19,927 nucleotides of DNA from Thermoleophilia bacterium. Lineage in GTDB: Bacteria > Actinomycetota > Thermoleophilia > Gaiellales > JAICJC01. Location: NCBI GenBank assembly GCA_025928435.1, contig JAICJM010000056.1, positions 1-19,927 on the forward strand, written 5' to 3'. Both the position numbers and the translations under genes were made by a program. Below the pieces are notes generated by a model that had not been told where the DNA came from, did no database searches, and worked only from the letters and a program-made list of their open reading frames with translations. Positions 14,314-19,927 of the stretch are shown one piece after another. Numbering within the stretch: the stretch's first letter is position 1; each line of letters starts with the position of its first letter.

Positions 14314-15740
14314 CGGTCTACCTGGTCGGTGCCGGGCCCGGCGATCCCGGCCTGCTCACCGTGCGCGGGCGCGAGCTGGTCGAGGTGGCCGACGCGCTCG
14401 TCTACGACCGCCTGGCCGATCCGCGCATCGTCGCGCTGGCCCCGGCGTCGGCCGAGATGGTGTACGCCGGCAAGCAGCCCGGCGACCACGCGATGACGCA
14501 GGAGGCGATCAACGCGCGCCTGCTGGAGCTCGGCCGCCGCCACGAGATGGTGGTGCGGCTGAAGGGCGGCGACCCGTTCATCTTCGGGCGCGGCGGTGAG
14601 GAGGCGCTCGCGCTGGCCGAGGCCGGGATCCCGTTCGAGGTCGTGCCCGGCATCTCGTCCGCCTACGCCGTGCCCGCCTACGCCGGCATCCCGGTGACGC
14701 AGCGGGGCAGCGCCGCCCAGGTCACGTTCGTGACCGGGCACGAGGACCCGTCGAAGCCGGACAGCGACCTCGACTGGGCCTCGCTCGCGGCCACGCCGGG
14801 CACGCTCGTGTTCCTCATGGGCGTCGGCGCGCTGGCCGCGAACGCGGCCCGCCTGATCGAGCACGGGATGGCCCCCGAGACGCCGGCGGCGGTGATCTCG
14901 AACGGGACGCGCCCGGCCCAGCGCACCGTCGTCGCGCCGCTCTCCGGCATCGCCCGCGCGGCCGAGGGCATGCGCCCGCCGGCGATCACGCTGGTGGGCG
15001 CCGTCGCGGCGCTGCACGAGCAGCTGGCCTGGTACGAGCGGCGGCCGCTGCACGGCAAACGGGTCGTTGTCACGCGGGCGCGCGCCCAGGCGAGCGGCCT
15101 CGCCGCCCGGCTGGAGGTGCTGGGGGCCGACGTCGTGCAGGCGCCCGCGATCCGGATCGAGCCGCTCCCGTTCGACCCGCCCGACCTGACCGCGTACGAC
15201 ACGGTCGTGGTCACGAGCGCGAACGGTGCCGAGCTGCTGCTCCCCGGCGACGTGCGCGCGCTCCACGGCGTGCGCGTGGCCGCGATCGGCCCGGCGACCG
15301 TCGCGGCGCTTCGCGGCCGCGGCATCGTCGCCGACGTCGTGCCGGCCGAGGCCGTGTCGGAGTCGCTGCTCGCCGCACTCGGCGACGTCGAGGGCCGGCG
15401 CGTGCTGGTCGCGACCGCGGAGGGCGCCCGCGACGTGCTCCCGGACGGCCTGCGCGAGCGCGGCGCCCGGGCCGACGTCCTGCATCTCTACCGCACGGTG
15501 CCCGAGCCGGTCGCCGCCGACGCCGTGCGGGGCGCCGACCTGGTGACGTTCACCTCGTCGTCGACGGTCGCGAACCTGGCGGCCACCCTCGGCGACGGCG
15601 GCCTCGACGGCCTGGCCGCCGCGTCGATCGGCCCCGTGACCAGCGCGACGCTGCGCGAGTGCGGCGTCGAGCCGGCCGTCGAGGCGAACCCGCACGACGT
15701 CGGCGGCCTGGTCGACGCCGTGCTGCGCGTCCTGGCGTGA
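14310..15740 (+). CDS. cobA-hemD: Fused uroporphyrinogen-III methyltransferase and uroporphyrinogen-III synthase
   Basis: 476 residues from GTG 14310 (GTGA overlap with hemC; GTG 14298 is possible but longer). Residues 1-245 are a SAM-dependent uroporphyrinogen-III C-methyltransferase: VYLVGAGPGDPGLLT (3-17), VVRLKGGDPFIFGRGGEE (81-98), VVPGISSA and the VTQRG segment. This part makes precorrin-2 for siroheme or cobalamin. Residues 250-476 are the bilobed uroporphyrinogen-III synthase HemD (GKRVVVTRARAQASGLAARL, VVTSANGAELL, FTSSSTVANL), which closes and inverts hydroxymethylbilane. Such fusions are known in Firmicutes and Actinobacteria. It is the last gene of the moaC-hemD run, and two copies of a palindrome follow directly after its stop. 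hemB is not in the window. Confidence 0.95.
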   Translation: MTVYLVGAGPGDPGLLTVRGRELVEVADALVYDRLADPRIVALAPASAEMVYAGKQPGDHAMTQEAINARLLELGRRHEMVVRLKGGDPFIFGRGGEEALALAEAGIPFEVVPGISSAYAVPAYAGIPVTQRGSAAQVTFVTGHEDPSKPDSDLDWASLAATPGTLVFLMGVGALAANAARLIEHGMAPETPAAVISNGTRPAQRTVVAPLSGIARAAEGMRPPAITLVGAVAALHEQLAWYERRPLHGKRVVVTRARAQASGLAARLEVLGADVVQAPAIRIEPLPFDPPDLTAYDTVVVTSANGAELLLPGDVRALHGVRVAAIGPATVAALRGRGIVADVVPAEAVSESLLAALGDVEGRRVLVATAEGARDVLPDGLRERGARADVLHLYRTVPEPVAADAVRGADLVTFTSSSTVANLAATLGDGGLDGLAAASIGPVTSATLRECGVEPAVEANPHDVGGLVDAVLRVLA

Positions 15741-15755
15741 CGGGGACTGTCCCCG
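15741..15755 (+). repeat. Dispersed palindrome GGGGACTGTCCCC, copy 2
   Basis: CGGGGAC-T-GTCCCCG is a 7+1+7 inverted repeat directly after the cobA-hemD TGA. It could form a 3'-end hairpin for the long operon. Confidence 0.7.
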
Positions 15756-15760
15756 CTCCG

Positions 15761-15777
15761 GCGGGGACTGTCCCCGC
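15761..15777 (+). repeat. Dispersed palindrome GGGGACTGTCCCC, copy 3
   Basis: GCGGGGAC-T-GTCCCCGC is an 8+1+8 inverted repeat 5 bp after copy 2. It covers the region where a -35 box of the IclR promoter would fall. Confidence 0.7.
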
Positions 15778-15792
15778 CTGGACGCCGCCTGG

Positions 15793-15798
15793 TACGTT
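15793..15798 (+). promoter_or_regulatory. -10 element TACGTT for the IclR gene
   Basis: TACGTT ends 9 nt before GTG 15808, with no Shine-Dalgarno. The GGGGACTGTCCCC copy at 15761-15777 ends 15 bp upstream. Confidence 0.5.
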
Positions 15799-15807
15799 TG
15801 CCGGACG

Positions 15808-16572
15808 GTGGCCGAGCGCGAGACCAGCATCCGCCGGGGCGTCGAGGCGCTCCTCACGCTCGCAAGCGAGGAGGCCGCGGCCGAGGGCGGGCTGGGTGTC
15901 ACCCGGGTCGCCCGCATGCTGGGGCGGGAGAAGACGCAGGTGTCGCGCACGCTCGCGACCCTGGCCGAGTACGGCCTCGTCGACCGTGACCCGGACACGC
16001 GTGCCTACCGGCTCGGCTGGCGCATCTACGCCATGGCGCAGACGGCGGGCAGCCGCCATCTGCTCGACTCCGCCCGGCCGCTGCTGGCCGGCCTCGTGGC
16101 TCGCTTCGGCGAGGGCGCGCACCTCTCCGTGCTCCAGGGGGCCGAGGTCGTGACGGTGCTCTCGGAGCAGTCGCCTCACGCCGTGCGGGCCGTGAACTGG
16201 ATCGGCCGCAACACCCCCGCCTACTGCACCTCCGCGGGCAAGGCGCTGCTCCTGGACCGCGCCCCCGAGGAGCTCGAGGCGCTGTTCGAGGGCCGCCCCT
16301 TCGCCGCGACGGCGCCGGCCACGGCAGGCAGCGTGGGCGAGCTCGCCGCCGCGATCGGCGCGGCCCGCGACCGCGGCTACGCGATCGCCGACGAGGAGAT
16401 GGACGCGGGCCTGACGGCGGCGGCCGCGCCCGTGCGCGACGGCCACGGGCGGATCGTGGCCGCGATCAACGTGTCGGGGCCGACGTTCCGAGTGCGGTCG
16501 CGCCTGGACGAGATCGGGGCGGGGGTCGCCGCCGCCGCCGCCGAGCTGTCCGCCGCGCTGAGCGGCCGCTGA
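15808..16572 (+). CDS. IclR-family transcriptional regulator
   Basis: 254 residues from GTG 15808. The N-terminal winged helix-turn-helix (about 8-70) reads VTRVARMLGREKTQVSRTLA with the wing YGLVDRDPDTRAYRLG. The C-terminal effector domain (about 85-250) has the family stretches TPAYCTSAGKALL and GYAIADEEMDAGLTAAAAPV, and INVSGP near the end. IclR proteins bind small catabolic substrates and repress or activate the adjacent degradation genes. The DddP-like gene starts 11 bp after its stop, so the regulator and enzyme are probably co-transcribed. The effector is likely to be the substrate or product of this catabolic block. The two palindromes at 19330-19372 are candidate binding sites. Confidence 0.92.
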   Translation: MAERETSIRRGVEALLTLASEEAAAEGGLGVTRVARMLGREKTQVSRTLATLAEYGLVDRDPDTRAYRLGWRIYAMAQTAGSRHLLDSARPLLAGLVARFGEGAHLSVLQGAEVVTVLSEQSPHAVRAVNWIGRNTPAYCTSAGKALLLDRAPEELEALFEGRPFAATAPATAGSVGELAAAIGAARDRGYAIADEEMDAGLTAAAAPVRDGHGRIVAAINVSGPTFRVRSRLDEIGAGVAAAAAELSAALSGR

Positions 16573-16583
16573 GCCGCATCGCC

Positions 16584-17834
16584 TTGGCCGACGTCTTCAA
16601 GGATCCGCGCAAGCTCGAGTACCTGAACGCCGAGGGCGCCGACCGGCCGCTGCGAAGCCCGATCCCGCATTCGACCCTGGTCTCGGCCCGCGGCTACCGC
16701 AAGCGGCGCATGGTCGAGCAGGTGGTGAGGCGCGACTGCACGGCCATCCTGCTCTCCGACCCCGTCAACATCCGCTACGCGCTCGACGCGCGCAACATGC
16801 AGCTGTGGGCGGCGCACAACCCGTTCCACTACGCGCTCGTGTTTGCCGACGGCCACGCCATCGACTTCGAGTACCGCGGCAGCGAGCACCTGGTCGCGGG
16901 GCTCGAGACGGTCGACGAGGTGCGGCCGGCCTGCGCCTGGTTCTACCAGTACTCCGCCGAGAACCTGCCCGAGTGGGTGGGGACGTGGGCGGACGAGATC
17001 GTCTCGGCGCTGCGCGAGCGCGAGGCCGGCCCGCTGCGGCTGGCCGTCGACAAGCTCGAGCCGCCCGGCGTCGACGCGCTCCGCCGGCGCGGGGTGACGC
17101 TGGTGGAAGGCCAGGAGCTGACCGAGAACGCGCGGCTGATCAAGAGCCGCGAGGAGATCGAGCTGATGCGCTGGACGATCCGTGTGTGCGAGGCCGGGAT
17201 GGCGCGCATCTACGAGGCGTCTGTGGCCGGGAGGACCGAGCAGGAGATCTGGGCCGAGCTGCACCACGAGAACGCCCGCTCGGGCGGCGAGTGGCTCGAG
17301 ACGCGGCTGCTCACGGCCGGCGAGCGCACGAACCCGTGGTTCCAGGAGTGCTCCGACCACGTCGCCGCGCGCGGCGACATGCTGGCGTTCGACACCGACA
17401 TGATCGGGCCCTACGGCTACTGCGCCGACCTGTCGCGGTCGTGGACGATCGACCACGTCGCCATGACCCCGGAGCAGCGCGCGCTCTACGCGGCGGCGCT
17501 CGAGCAGATCGAGCACAACGTGGCCCTGATCCGGCCCGGCCTGGACTGGCGCGAGTACGGCGAGCGCAGCTGGCCGATCCCCGGCCGCTACCTGGCCAAC
17601 CGCTACTCGTGCCTGCTGCACGGCGTGGGCATGTGCGACGAGTACCCCGGCGTCTACGCGCCGCAGGACGCGGCCGACTTCCAGGCCGGCCGGTTCGAGC
17701 CGGGCATGGTGCTCGCCGCCGAGAGCCTGATCGGCGAGGAGGGCGGGCGCGAGGCGGTCAAGCTCGAGACGCAGGTGCTCGTGACCGCGACCGGCGCGGA
17801 GCGGCTCGACTCGTTCCCGTGGGAGGAGGTCTGA
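16584..17834 (+). CDS. DddP-like M24-fold metalloenzyme, candidate DMSP lyase
   Basis: 416 residues from TTG 16584; no ATG or GTG start is available upstream. The fold is creatinase/M24 (pita-bread), with an N-terminal domain (1-190) and a C-terminal metal domain. The closest family I recognise is DddP, which cleaves dimethylsulfoniopropionate to DMS and acrylate. DPVNIRYALDARNMQLWAAHNP (59-80) and NPWFQEC (250-256) are strongly DddP-like. Metal-site residues are Asp270, Asp272, Asp282, His346, Glu380 and Glu395, with Asp352 in HGVGMCDE. Compared with DddP of Ruegeria lacuscaerulensis as I remember it (D295, D297, D307, H371, D377, E406, E421), all spacings match except one residue fewer between His346 and Glu380. 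It is about 30 residues shorter, mainly at the N-terminus. A related enzyme with another substrate cannot be excluded. The gene follows an IclR regulator and faces a methyltransferase gene 6 bp away. Confidence 0.75.
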   Translation: MADVFKDPRKLEYLNAEGADRPLRSPIPHSTLVSARGYRKRRMVEQVVRRDCTAILLSDPVNIRYALDARNMQLWAAHNPFHYALVFADGHAIDFEYRGSEHLVAGLETVDEVRPACAWFYQYSAENLPEWVGTWADEIVSALREREAGPLRLAVDKLEPPGVDALRRRGVTLVEGQELTENARLIKSREEIELMRWTIRVCEAGMARIYEASVAGRTEQEIWAELHHENARSGGEWLETRLLTAGERTNPWFQECSDHVAARGDMLAFDTDMIGPYGYCADLSRSWTIDHVAMTPEQRALYAAALEQIEHNVALIRPGLDWREYGERSWPIPGRYLANRYSCLLHGVGMCDEYPGVYAPQDAADFQAGRFEPGMVLAAESLIGEEGGREAVKLETQVLVTATGAERLDSFPWEEV

Positions 17835-17840
17835 CGCGCC

Positions 17841-19334
17841 TCAGGCCGCGGCGGCCGGCGGCGCCTCCGGCGGGATGCCGAGGTCGATCGGGTCGTCGCC
17901 CAGCTCGCGGGTGCGCCGCGCGACGAACTCGAGCAGCTCCTCCCGCACCGCGTCGTCGAGCGGCGGCGGCTCGTAGCGCTCGAGCGCCTCGCGCCACAGC
18001 CCCTCGGCGCGGACGGCGGCCGTCGGGCTGCCCTTGCCGCTCCAGCGGTCGAAGTTGTCGGTGGTGGCGAGGAACGGGCGGTAGAAGCAGTCGCGGAAGT
18101 GGGCGAGCGTGTGCTCGCAGCCGAAGAAGTGCCCGCCCGGGCCCACCTCCTGGTGAGCGCCGAAGGCGAGCGCGTCCTCGTCGATCACCGTCGGGGCGAG
18201 TTGGACGCGGAGCAGCTTCAGGAGCTCGACGTCCATCATGAACTTCTCGAAGCAGGCGACCAGCCCGCCCTCGAGCCACCCGGCCGCCTGCCACACGACG
18301 TTCGCCCCGGCCAGGAAGGCCGAGATCAGCGTGTTCAGCGCCTCGTAGCCGGCCTGCGCGTCGACGGCCGGACTGGCCGTCAGCGTGCCGCCGCCGGCCC
18401 GCCACGGCAGGCCGATCCGGCGCGCGATCTGGCCGGACGCGTACAGGCCGATCGCCGACTCCGGCGTCCCGAACGCGGGCGCACCGGACTTCATGTCGGT
18501 CGACGACAGGAACGAGCCCATGACCACGGGCGCGCCCGGGCGCACGAGCTGGAGCAGGGCCACGCCGGCGAGCACCTCGGCCGTCTGCTGCGCGAGCGCC
18601 GCGCCGATCGAGACCGGTGCCATCGCGCCCATGAGCAGGAACGGCGTCACGATCACCGCCTGGTTGGCCGCCGAGAACTCGAGCATCGCCTCGAGCATGC
18701 GGACGTCGTAGCGCAGCGGCGAGTTCACGTTCACGTTCGCGAACATCACCGGCCGCTCCTCGATCGCCTCCCGGCCGCCGAACAGGATCTCGCCCATCCG
18801 CACCGAGTCGGCCGCGGCCACGTCGGACATGGGGACGCCCTCGAACACCTTGTCGGAGAGCATGATCAGCGACATGTTCATCGCCAGGTGACGCGAGTCG
18901 AGGGCCGTGTCGTTGGGCTCGCAGATGCCGCCGCCGGGCGTGTCGAGCTCCGGGAAGGACTGCGTGAGCATGATGAACCGCTGCAGGTCGGCCAGCGTCG
19001 CGTCGCGGCGCGTCCCGCCCATGCGCACGAACGGCGGCCCCTGGGTGGGGGCGAAGATCATCGAGTCGCCGCCGATGTGCAGGTCGTAGTCGGGGTTGCG
19101 CGCGCGCATGTCGAACTCGCGCGGGGCCTTCGCCGCCTGCTCGAGCAGGAAGTCGGGGTCGAAACGCACCTGGGAGTCCTCGACGTCGCAGCCGGCCGCG
19201 CGGAAGAGCTCGATCGCGCGGGGATGGTCGAACTGGACGCCGATCTCGGAGACCAGCCGCCGCCAGCCTCGCTCGACCGTCTCGAGCGCCCCCTCGGAGA
19301 GGATCTCGAACCGCGGCATCTCGTTACGGAACAC
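17841..19334 (-). CDS. MttB-superfamily corrinoid methyltransferase, non-pyrrolysine type
   Basis: 497 residues from GTG 19334, chosen for the GGAGG 6 nt upstream. Members move a methyl group from trimethylamine or, in non-pyrrolysine forms (the MtgB type), from betaines to a corrinoid protein. Family stretches are APTQGPPFVRMGG (95-107), FANVNVNSPLRYD (198-210), APVSIGAALAQQTAEVLAG (239-257), GSFLSSTDMKSGAPAFGTPE (273-292), DAQAGYEALNT (325-335) and GWLEGGLVACFEKFMMDVEL (352-371). Length is normal. The frame is open throughout with no in-frame TAG, so no pyrrolysine is used. Quaternary amines such as glycine betaine are therefore likelier substrates than trimethylamine. No corrinoid protein or reactivation gene lies in the window. 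It is convergent with the DddP-like gene and divergent from the amidase. Confidence 0.85.
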   Translation of the reverse strand: MFRNEMPRFEILSEGALETVERGWRRLVSEIGVQFDHPRAIELFRAAGCDVEDSQVRFDPDFLLEQAAKAPREFDMRARNPDYDLHIGGDSMIFAPTQGPPFVRMGGTRRDATLADLQRFIMLTQSFPELDTPGGGICEPNDTALDSRHLAMNMSLIMLSDKVFEGVPMSDVAAADSVRMGEILFGGREAIEERPVMFANVNVNSPLRYDVRMLEAMLEFSAANQAVIVTPFLLMGAMAPVSIGAALAQQTAEVLAGVALLQLVRPGAPVVMGSFLSSTDMKSGAPAFGTPESAIGLYASGQIARRIGLPWRAGGGTLTASPAVDAQAGYEALNTLISAFLAGANVVWQAAGWLEGGLVACFEKFMMDVELLKLLRVQLAPTVIDEDALAFGAHQEVGPGGHFFGCEHTLAHFRDCFYRPFLATTDNFDRWSGKGSPTAAVRAEGLWREALERYEPPPLDDAVREELLEFVARRTRELGDDPIDLGIPPEAPPAAAA

Positions 19335-19339
19335 GTGTT
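19330..19339. promoter_or_regulatory. Palindrome AACACGTGTT, candidate operator 1
   Basis: Perfect 10-bp palindrome that includes the GTG start of the MttB-family gene. ACACGTGTTGC at 19331-19341 differs by one base from ACAGGTGTTGC at 19363-19373. The two sites are 32 bp apart, about three helical turns. Confidence 0.5.
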
Positions 19340-19340
19340 G

Positions 19341-19345
19341 CCTCC
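19341..19345 (-). promoter_or_regulatory. Shine-Dalgarno GGAGG for the MttB-family gene
   Basis: On the minus strand GGAGG lies 6 nt before GTG 19334. It decides the start and marks this as the only unit-opening gene in the window with a normal leader. Confidence 0.75.
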
Positions 19346-19360
19346 AACGTGCCGGATCGC

Positions 19361-19372
19361 CAACAGGTGTTG
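19361..19372. promoter_or_regulatory. Palindrome CAACAGGTGTTG, candidate operator 2
   Basis: Inverted repeat CAACA-GG-TGTTG, 3 bp downstream of the MttB-family -10 hexamer and so over its likely transcription start. It also lies next to the -35 region of the amidase promoter. A bound regulator could control both genes; the IclR protein encoded nearby is one candidate. Confidence 0.5.
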
Positions 19373-19375
19373 CAG

Positions 19376-19381
19376 ATACTA
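19376..19381 (-). promoter_or_regulatory. -10 element TAGTAT for the MttB-family gene
   Basis: On the minus strand TAGTAT lies 41 nt before the start codon, giving a leader of about 35 nt that contains the Shine-Dalgarno. Confidence 0.45.
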
Positions 19382-19392
19382 CCAGCGGGGCG

Positions 19393-19398
19393 TAGGAT
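19393..19398 (+). promoter_or_regulatory. -10 element TAGGAT for the amidase gene
   Basis: TAGGAT ends 7 nt before GTG 19406, with no Shine-Dalgarno; it follows the leaderless pattern of the window. Confidence 0.45.
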
Positions 19399-19405
19399 CG
19401 CCGCC

Positions 19406-19927
19406 GTGATCGGGTACGCCTCGAGGCCGGCGGCCTCCGACGACGACGAGATGGACGCCGCCTCGGCCGCGGGGCTCGCCGCGGCGGTCGGCCGGCGCGA
19501 GATCGCGGCCGTCGACGTGGCCGACGCGGCCGCGCGCCGGGCCCAGACCCGGGGCGCCCTGCTCAACGCGGTGGCGGTGCCTCTGTACGCGCAGGCGGCC
19601 GCGGCCGCCGCGAGAATCGACGCTCGCCCCGCCGGGCGCCCGCTCGAGGGCGTGCCGGTGAGCCTGAAGGAGACGCTCTGGGTGCGCGGGACGCCGTGCT
19701 GCGCGGGGGTCGAGCGGCTGGCCGGGTCACGCAGCCGCTCGGACGGCGCGATCGCGCGGGCGCTGCGCCGTGCGGGGGCGGTGATTCTGTGCAAGGGCAA
19801 CGTCGCCCAGCTCAACTGGTACGCGGAGACCGACAACCCGGTCTACGGGCGCACGGACAACCCCTGGGCGGCCGACCGCTCACCCGGCGGGTCGAGCGGC
19901 GGGGAGGCGGCGCTCGTCGCCGCCGGC
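19406..19927 (+). CDS. Amidase-signature hydrolase, partial (C-terminus beyond right edge)
   Basis: 174 residues are visible from GTG 19406; ATG 19451 is an alternative, but the promoter spacing favours the GTG. Amidase-signature enzymes hydrolyse amides with a Ser-cisSer-Lys triad. The Lys is Lys88 in GVPVSLKET, where the common VKD reads LKE. The cis-Ser lies in SPGGSSGGEAALVAAG (159-174), a wording close to fatty acid amide hydrolase-type members. The nucleophile Ser, about 25 residues further on, is past the edge. GatA of the tRNA amidotransferase belongs to the same superfamily, but the sequence style and context fit a catabolic amidase better. It is divergent from the MttB-family gene across 71 bp and may share its regulation. 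The substrate is unknown. Confidence 0.85.
   Translation, partial: MIGYASRPAASDDDEMDAASAAGLAAAVGRREIAAVDVADAAARRAQTRGALLNAVAVPLYAQAAAAAARIDARPAGRPLEGVPVSLKETLWVRGTPCCAGVERLAGSRSRSDGAIARALRRAGAVILCKGNVAQLNWYAETDNPVYGRTDNPWAADRSPGGSSGGEAALVAAG

Noticed and set aside
17841..19334. Pyrrolysine in the MttB-family protein
   Set aside because: The frame is open with no in-frame TAG and aligns through the middle region where pyrrolysine would be.
18099..19409. Plus-strand open frame of 436 codons opposite the MttB-family gene
   Set aside because: Rich in Arg, His and Val with no motif; antisense shadow of a well-supported gene.
1..19927. RNA genes, CRISPR arrays, insertion sequences or attachment sites
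   Set aside because: No tRNA-like cloverleaf, spaced direct repeats, transposase motifs or terminal repeats were seen; genes fill almost all of the window.

Overview
The window is very GC-rich double-stranded DNA, densely packed with genes on both strands and with almost no intergenic space. Several traits point to a high-GC actinobacterium, possibly of a deep class such as Thermoleophilia: GTG and TTG starts, short GTGA/ATGA/TTGA overlaps, promoters placed for leaderless mRNAs, a class E-type sortase, a CobA-HemD fusion, and a UbiA enzyme of the kind used in futalosine-type menaquinone synthesis. That placement is an inference from gene content; no rRNA or tRNA lies in the window.

Region 1 (1-4641): a minus-strand pair, a membrane protein with a degenerate M28 peptidase fold followed by a sortase that runs off the left edge. 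It is divergent from an OmpR-type response regulator and its sensor kinase. Region 2 (4664-8225): a TreT-type trehalose synthase, a GT20 trehalose-phosphate-synthase-like enzyme and an arginase-fold protein with an altered active site. Region 3 (8337-15740): ten tightly coupled genes, moaC, mog, a UbiA/MqnP-like prenyltransferase, ccmA, ccmB, ccmC, a small ccmD-like gene, hemA, hemC and a cobA-hemD fusion. Molybdopterin, menaquinone, cytochrome c heme handling and early tetrapyrrole synthesis are thus joined in one transcript, presumably to build respiratory chains.

Region 4 (15742-19927) looks like an accessory catabolic block: an IclR regulator, a close relative of the DMSP lyase DddP, a convergent non-pyrrolysine MttB-family methyltransferase, and a divergent amidase cut by the right edge. 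The 71-bp gap between the last two genes holds two related palindromes that look like operators. This block is the most interesting part of the window: it suggests use of a methylated sulfonium or quaternary-ammonium osmolyte.

Eight of the nine genes that open a transcription unit have a TANNNT -10-like hexamer ending 7-11 nt before the start codon, which implies leaderless mRNAs. The exception, the MttB-family gene, has a Shine-Dalgarno sequence and a leader. Three copies of a GGGGACTGTCCCC palindrome lie at transcription-unit borders. No CRISPR array, insertion sequence or RNA gene was seen. The longest gene-free gap is 111 bp (8226-8336).
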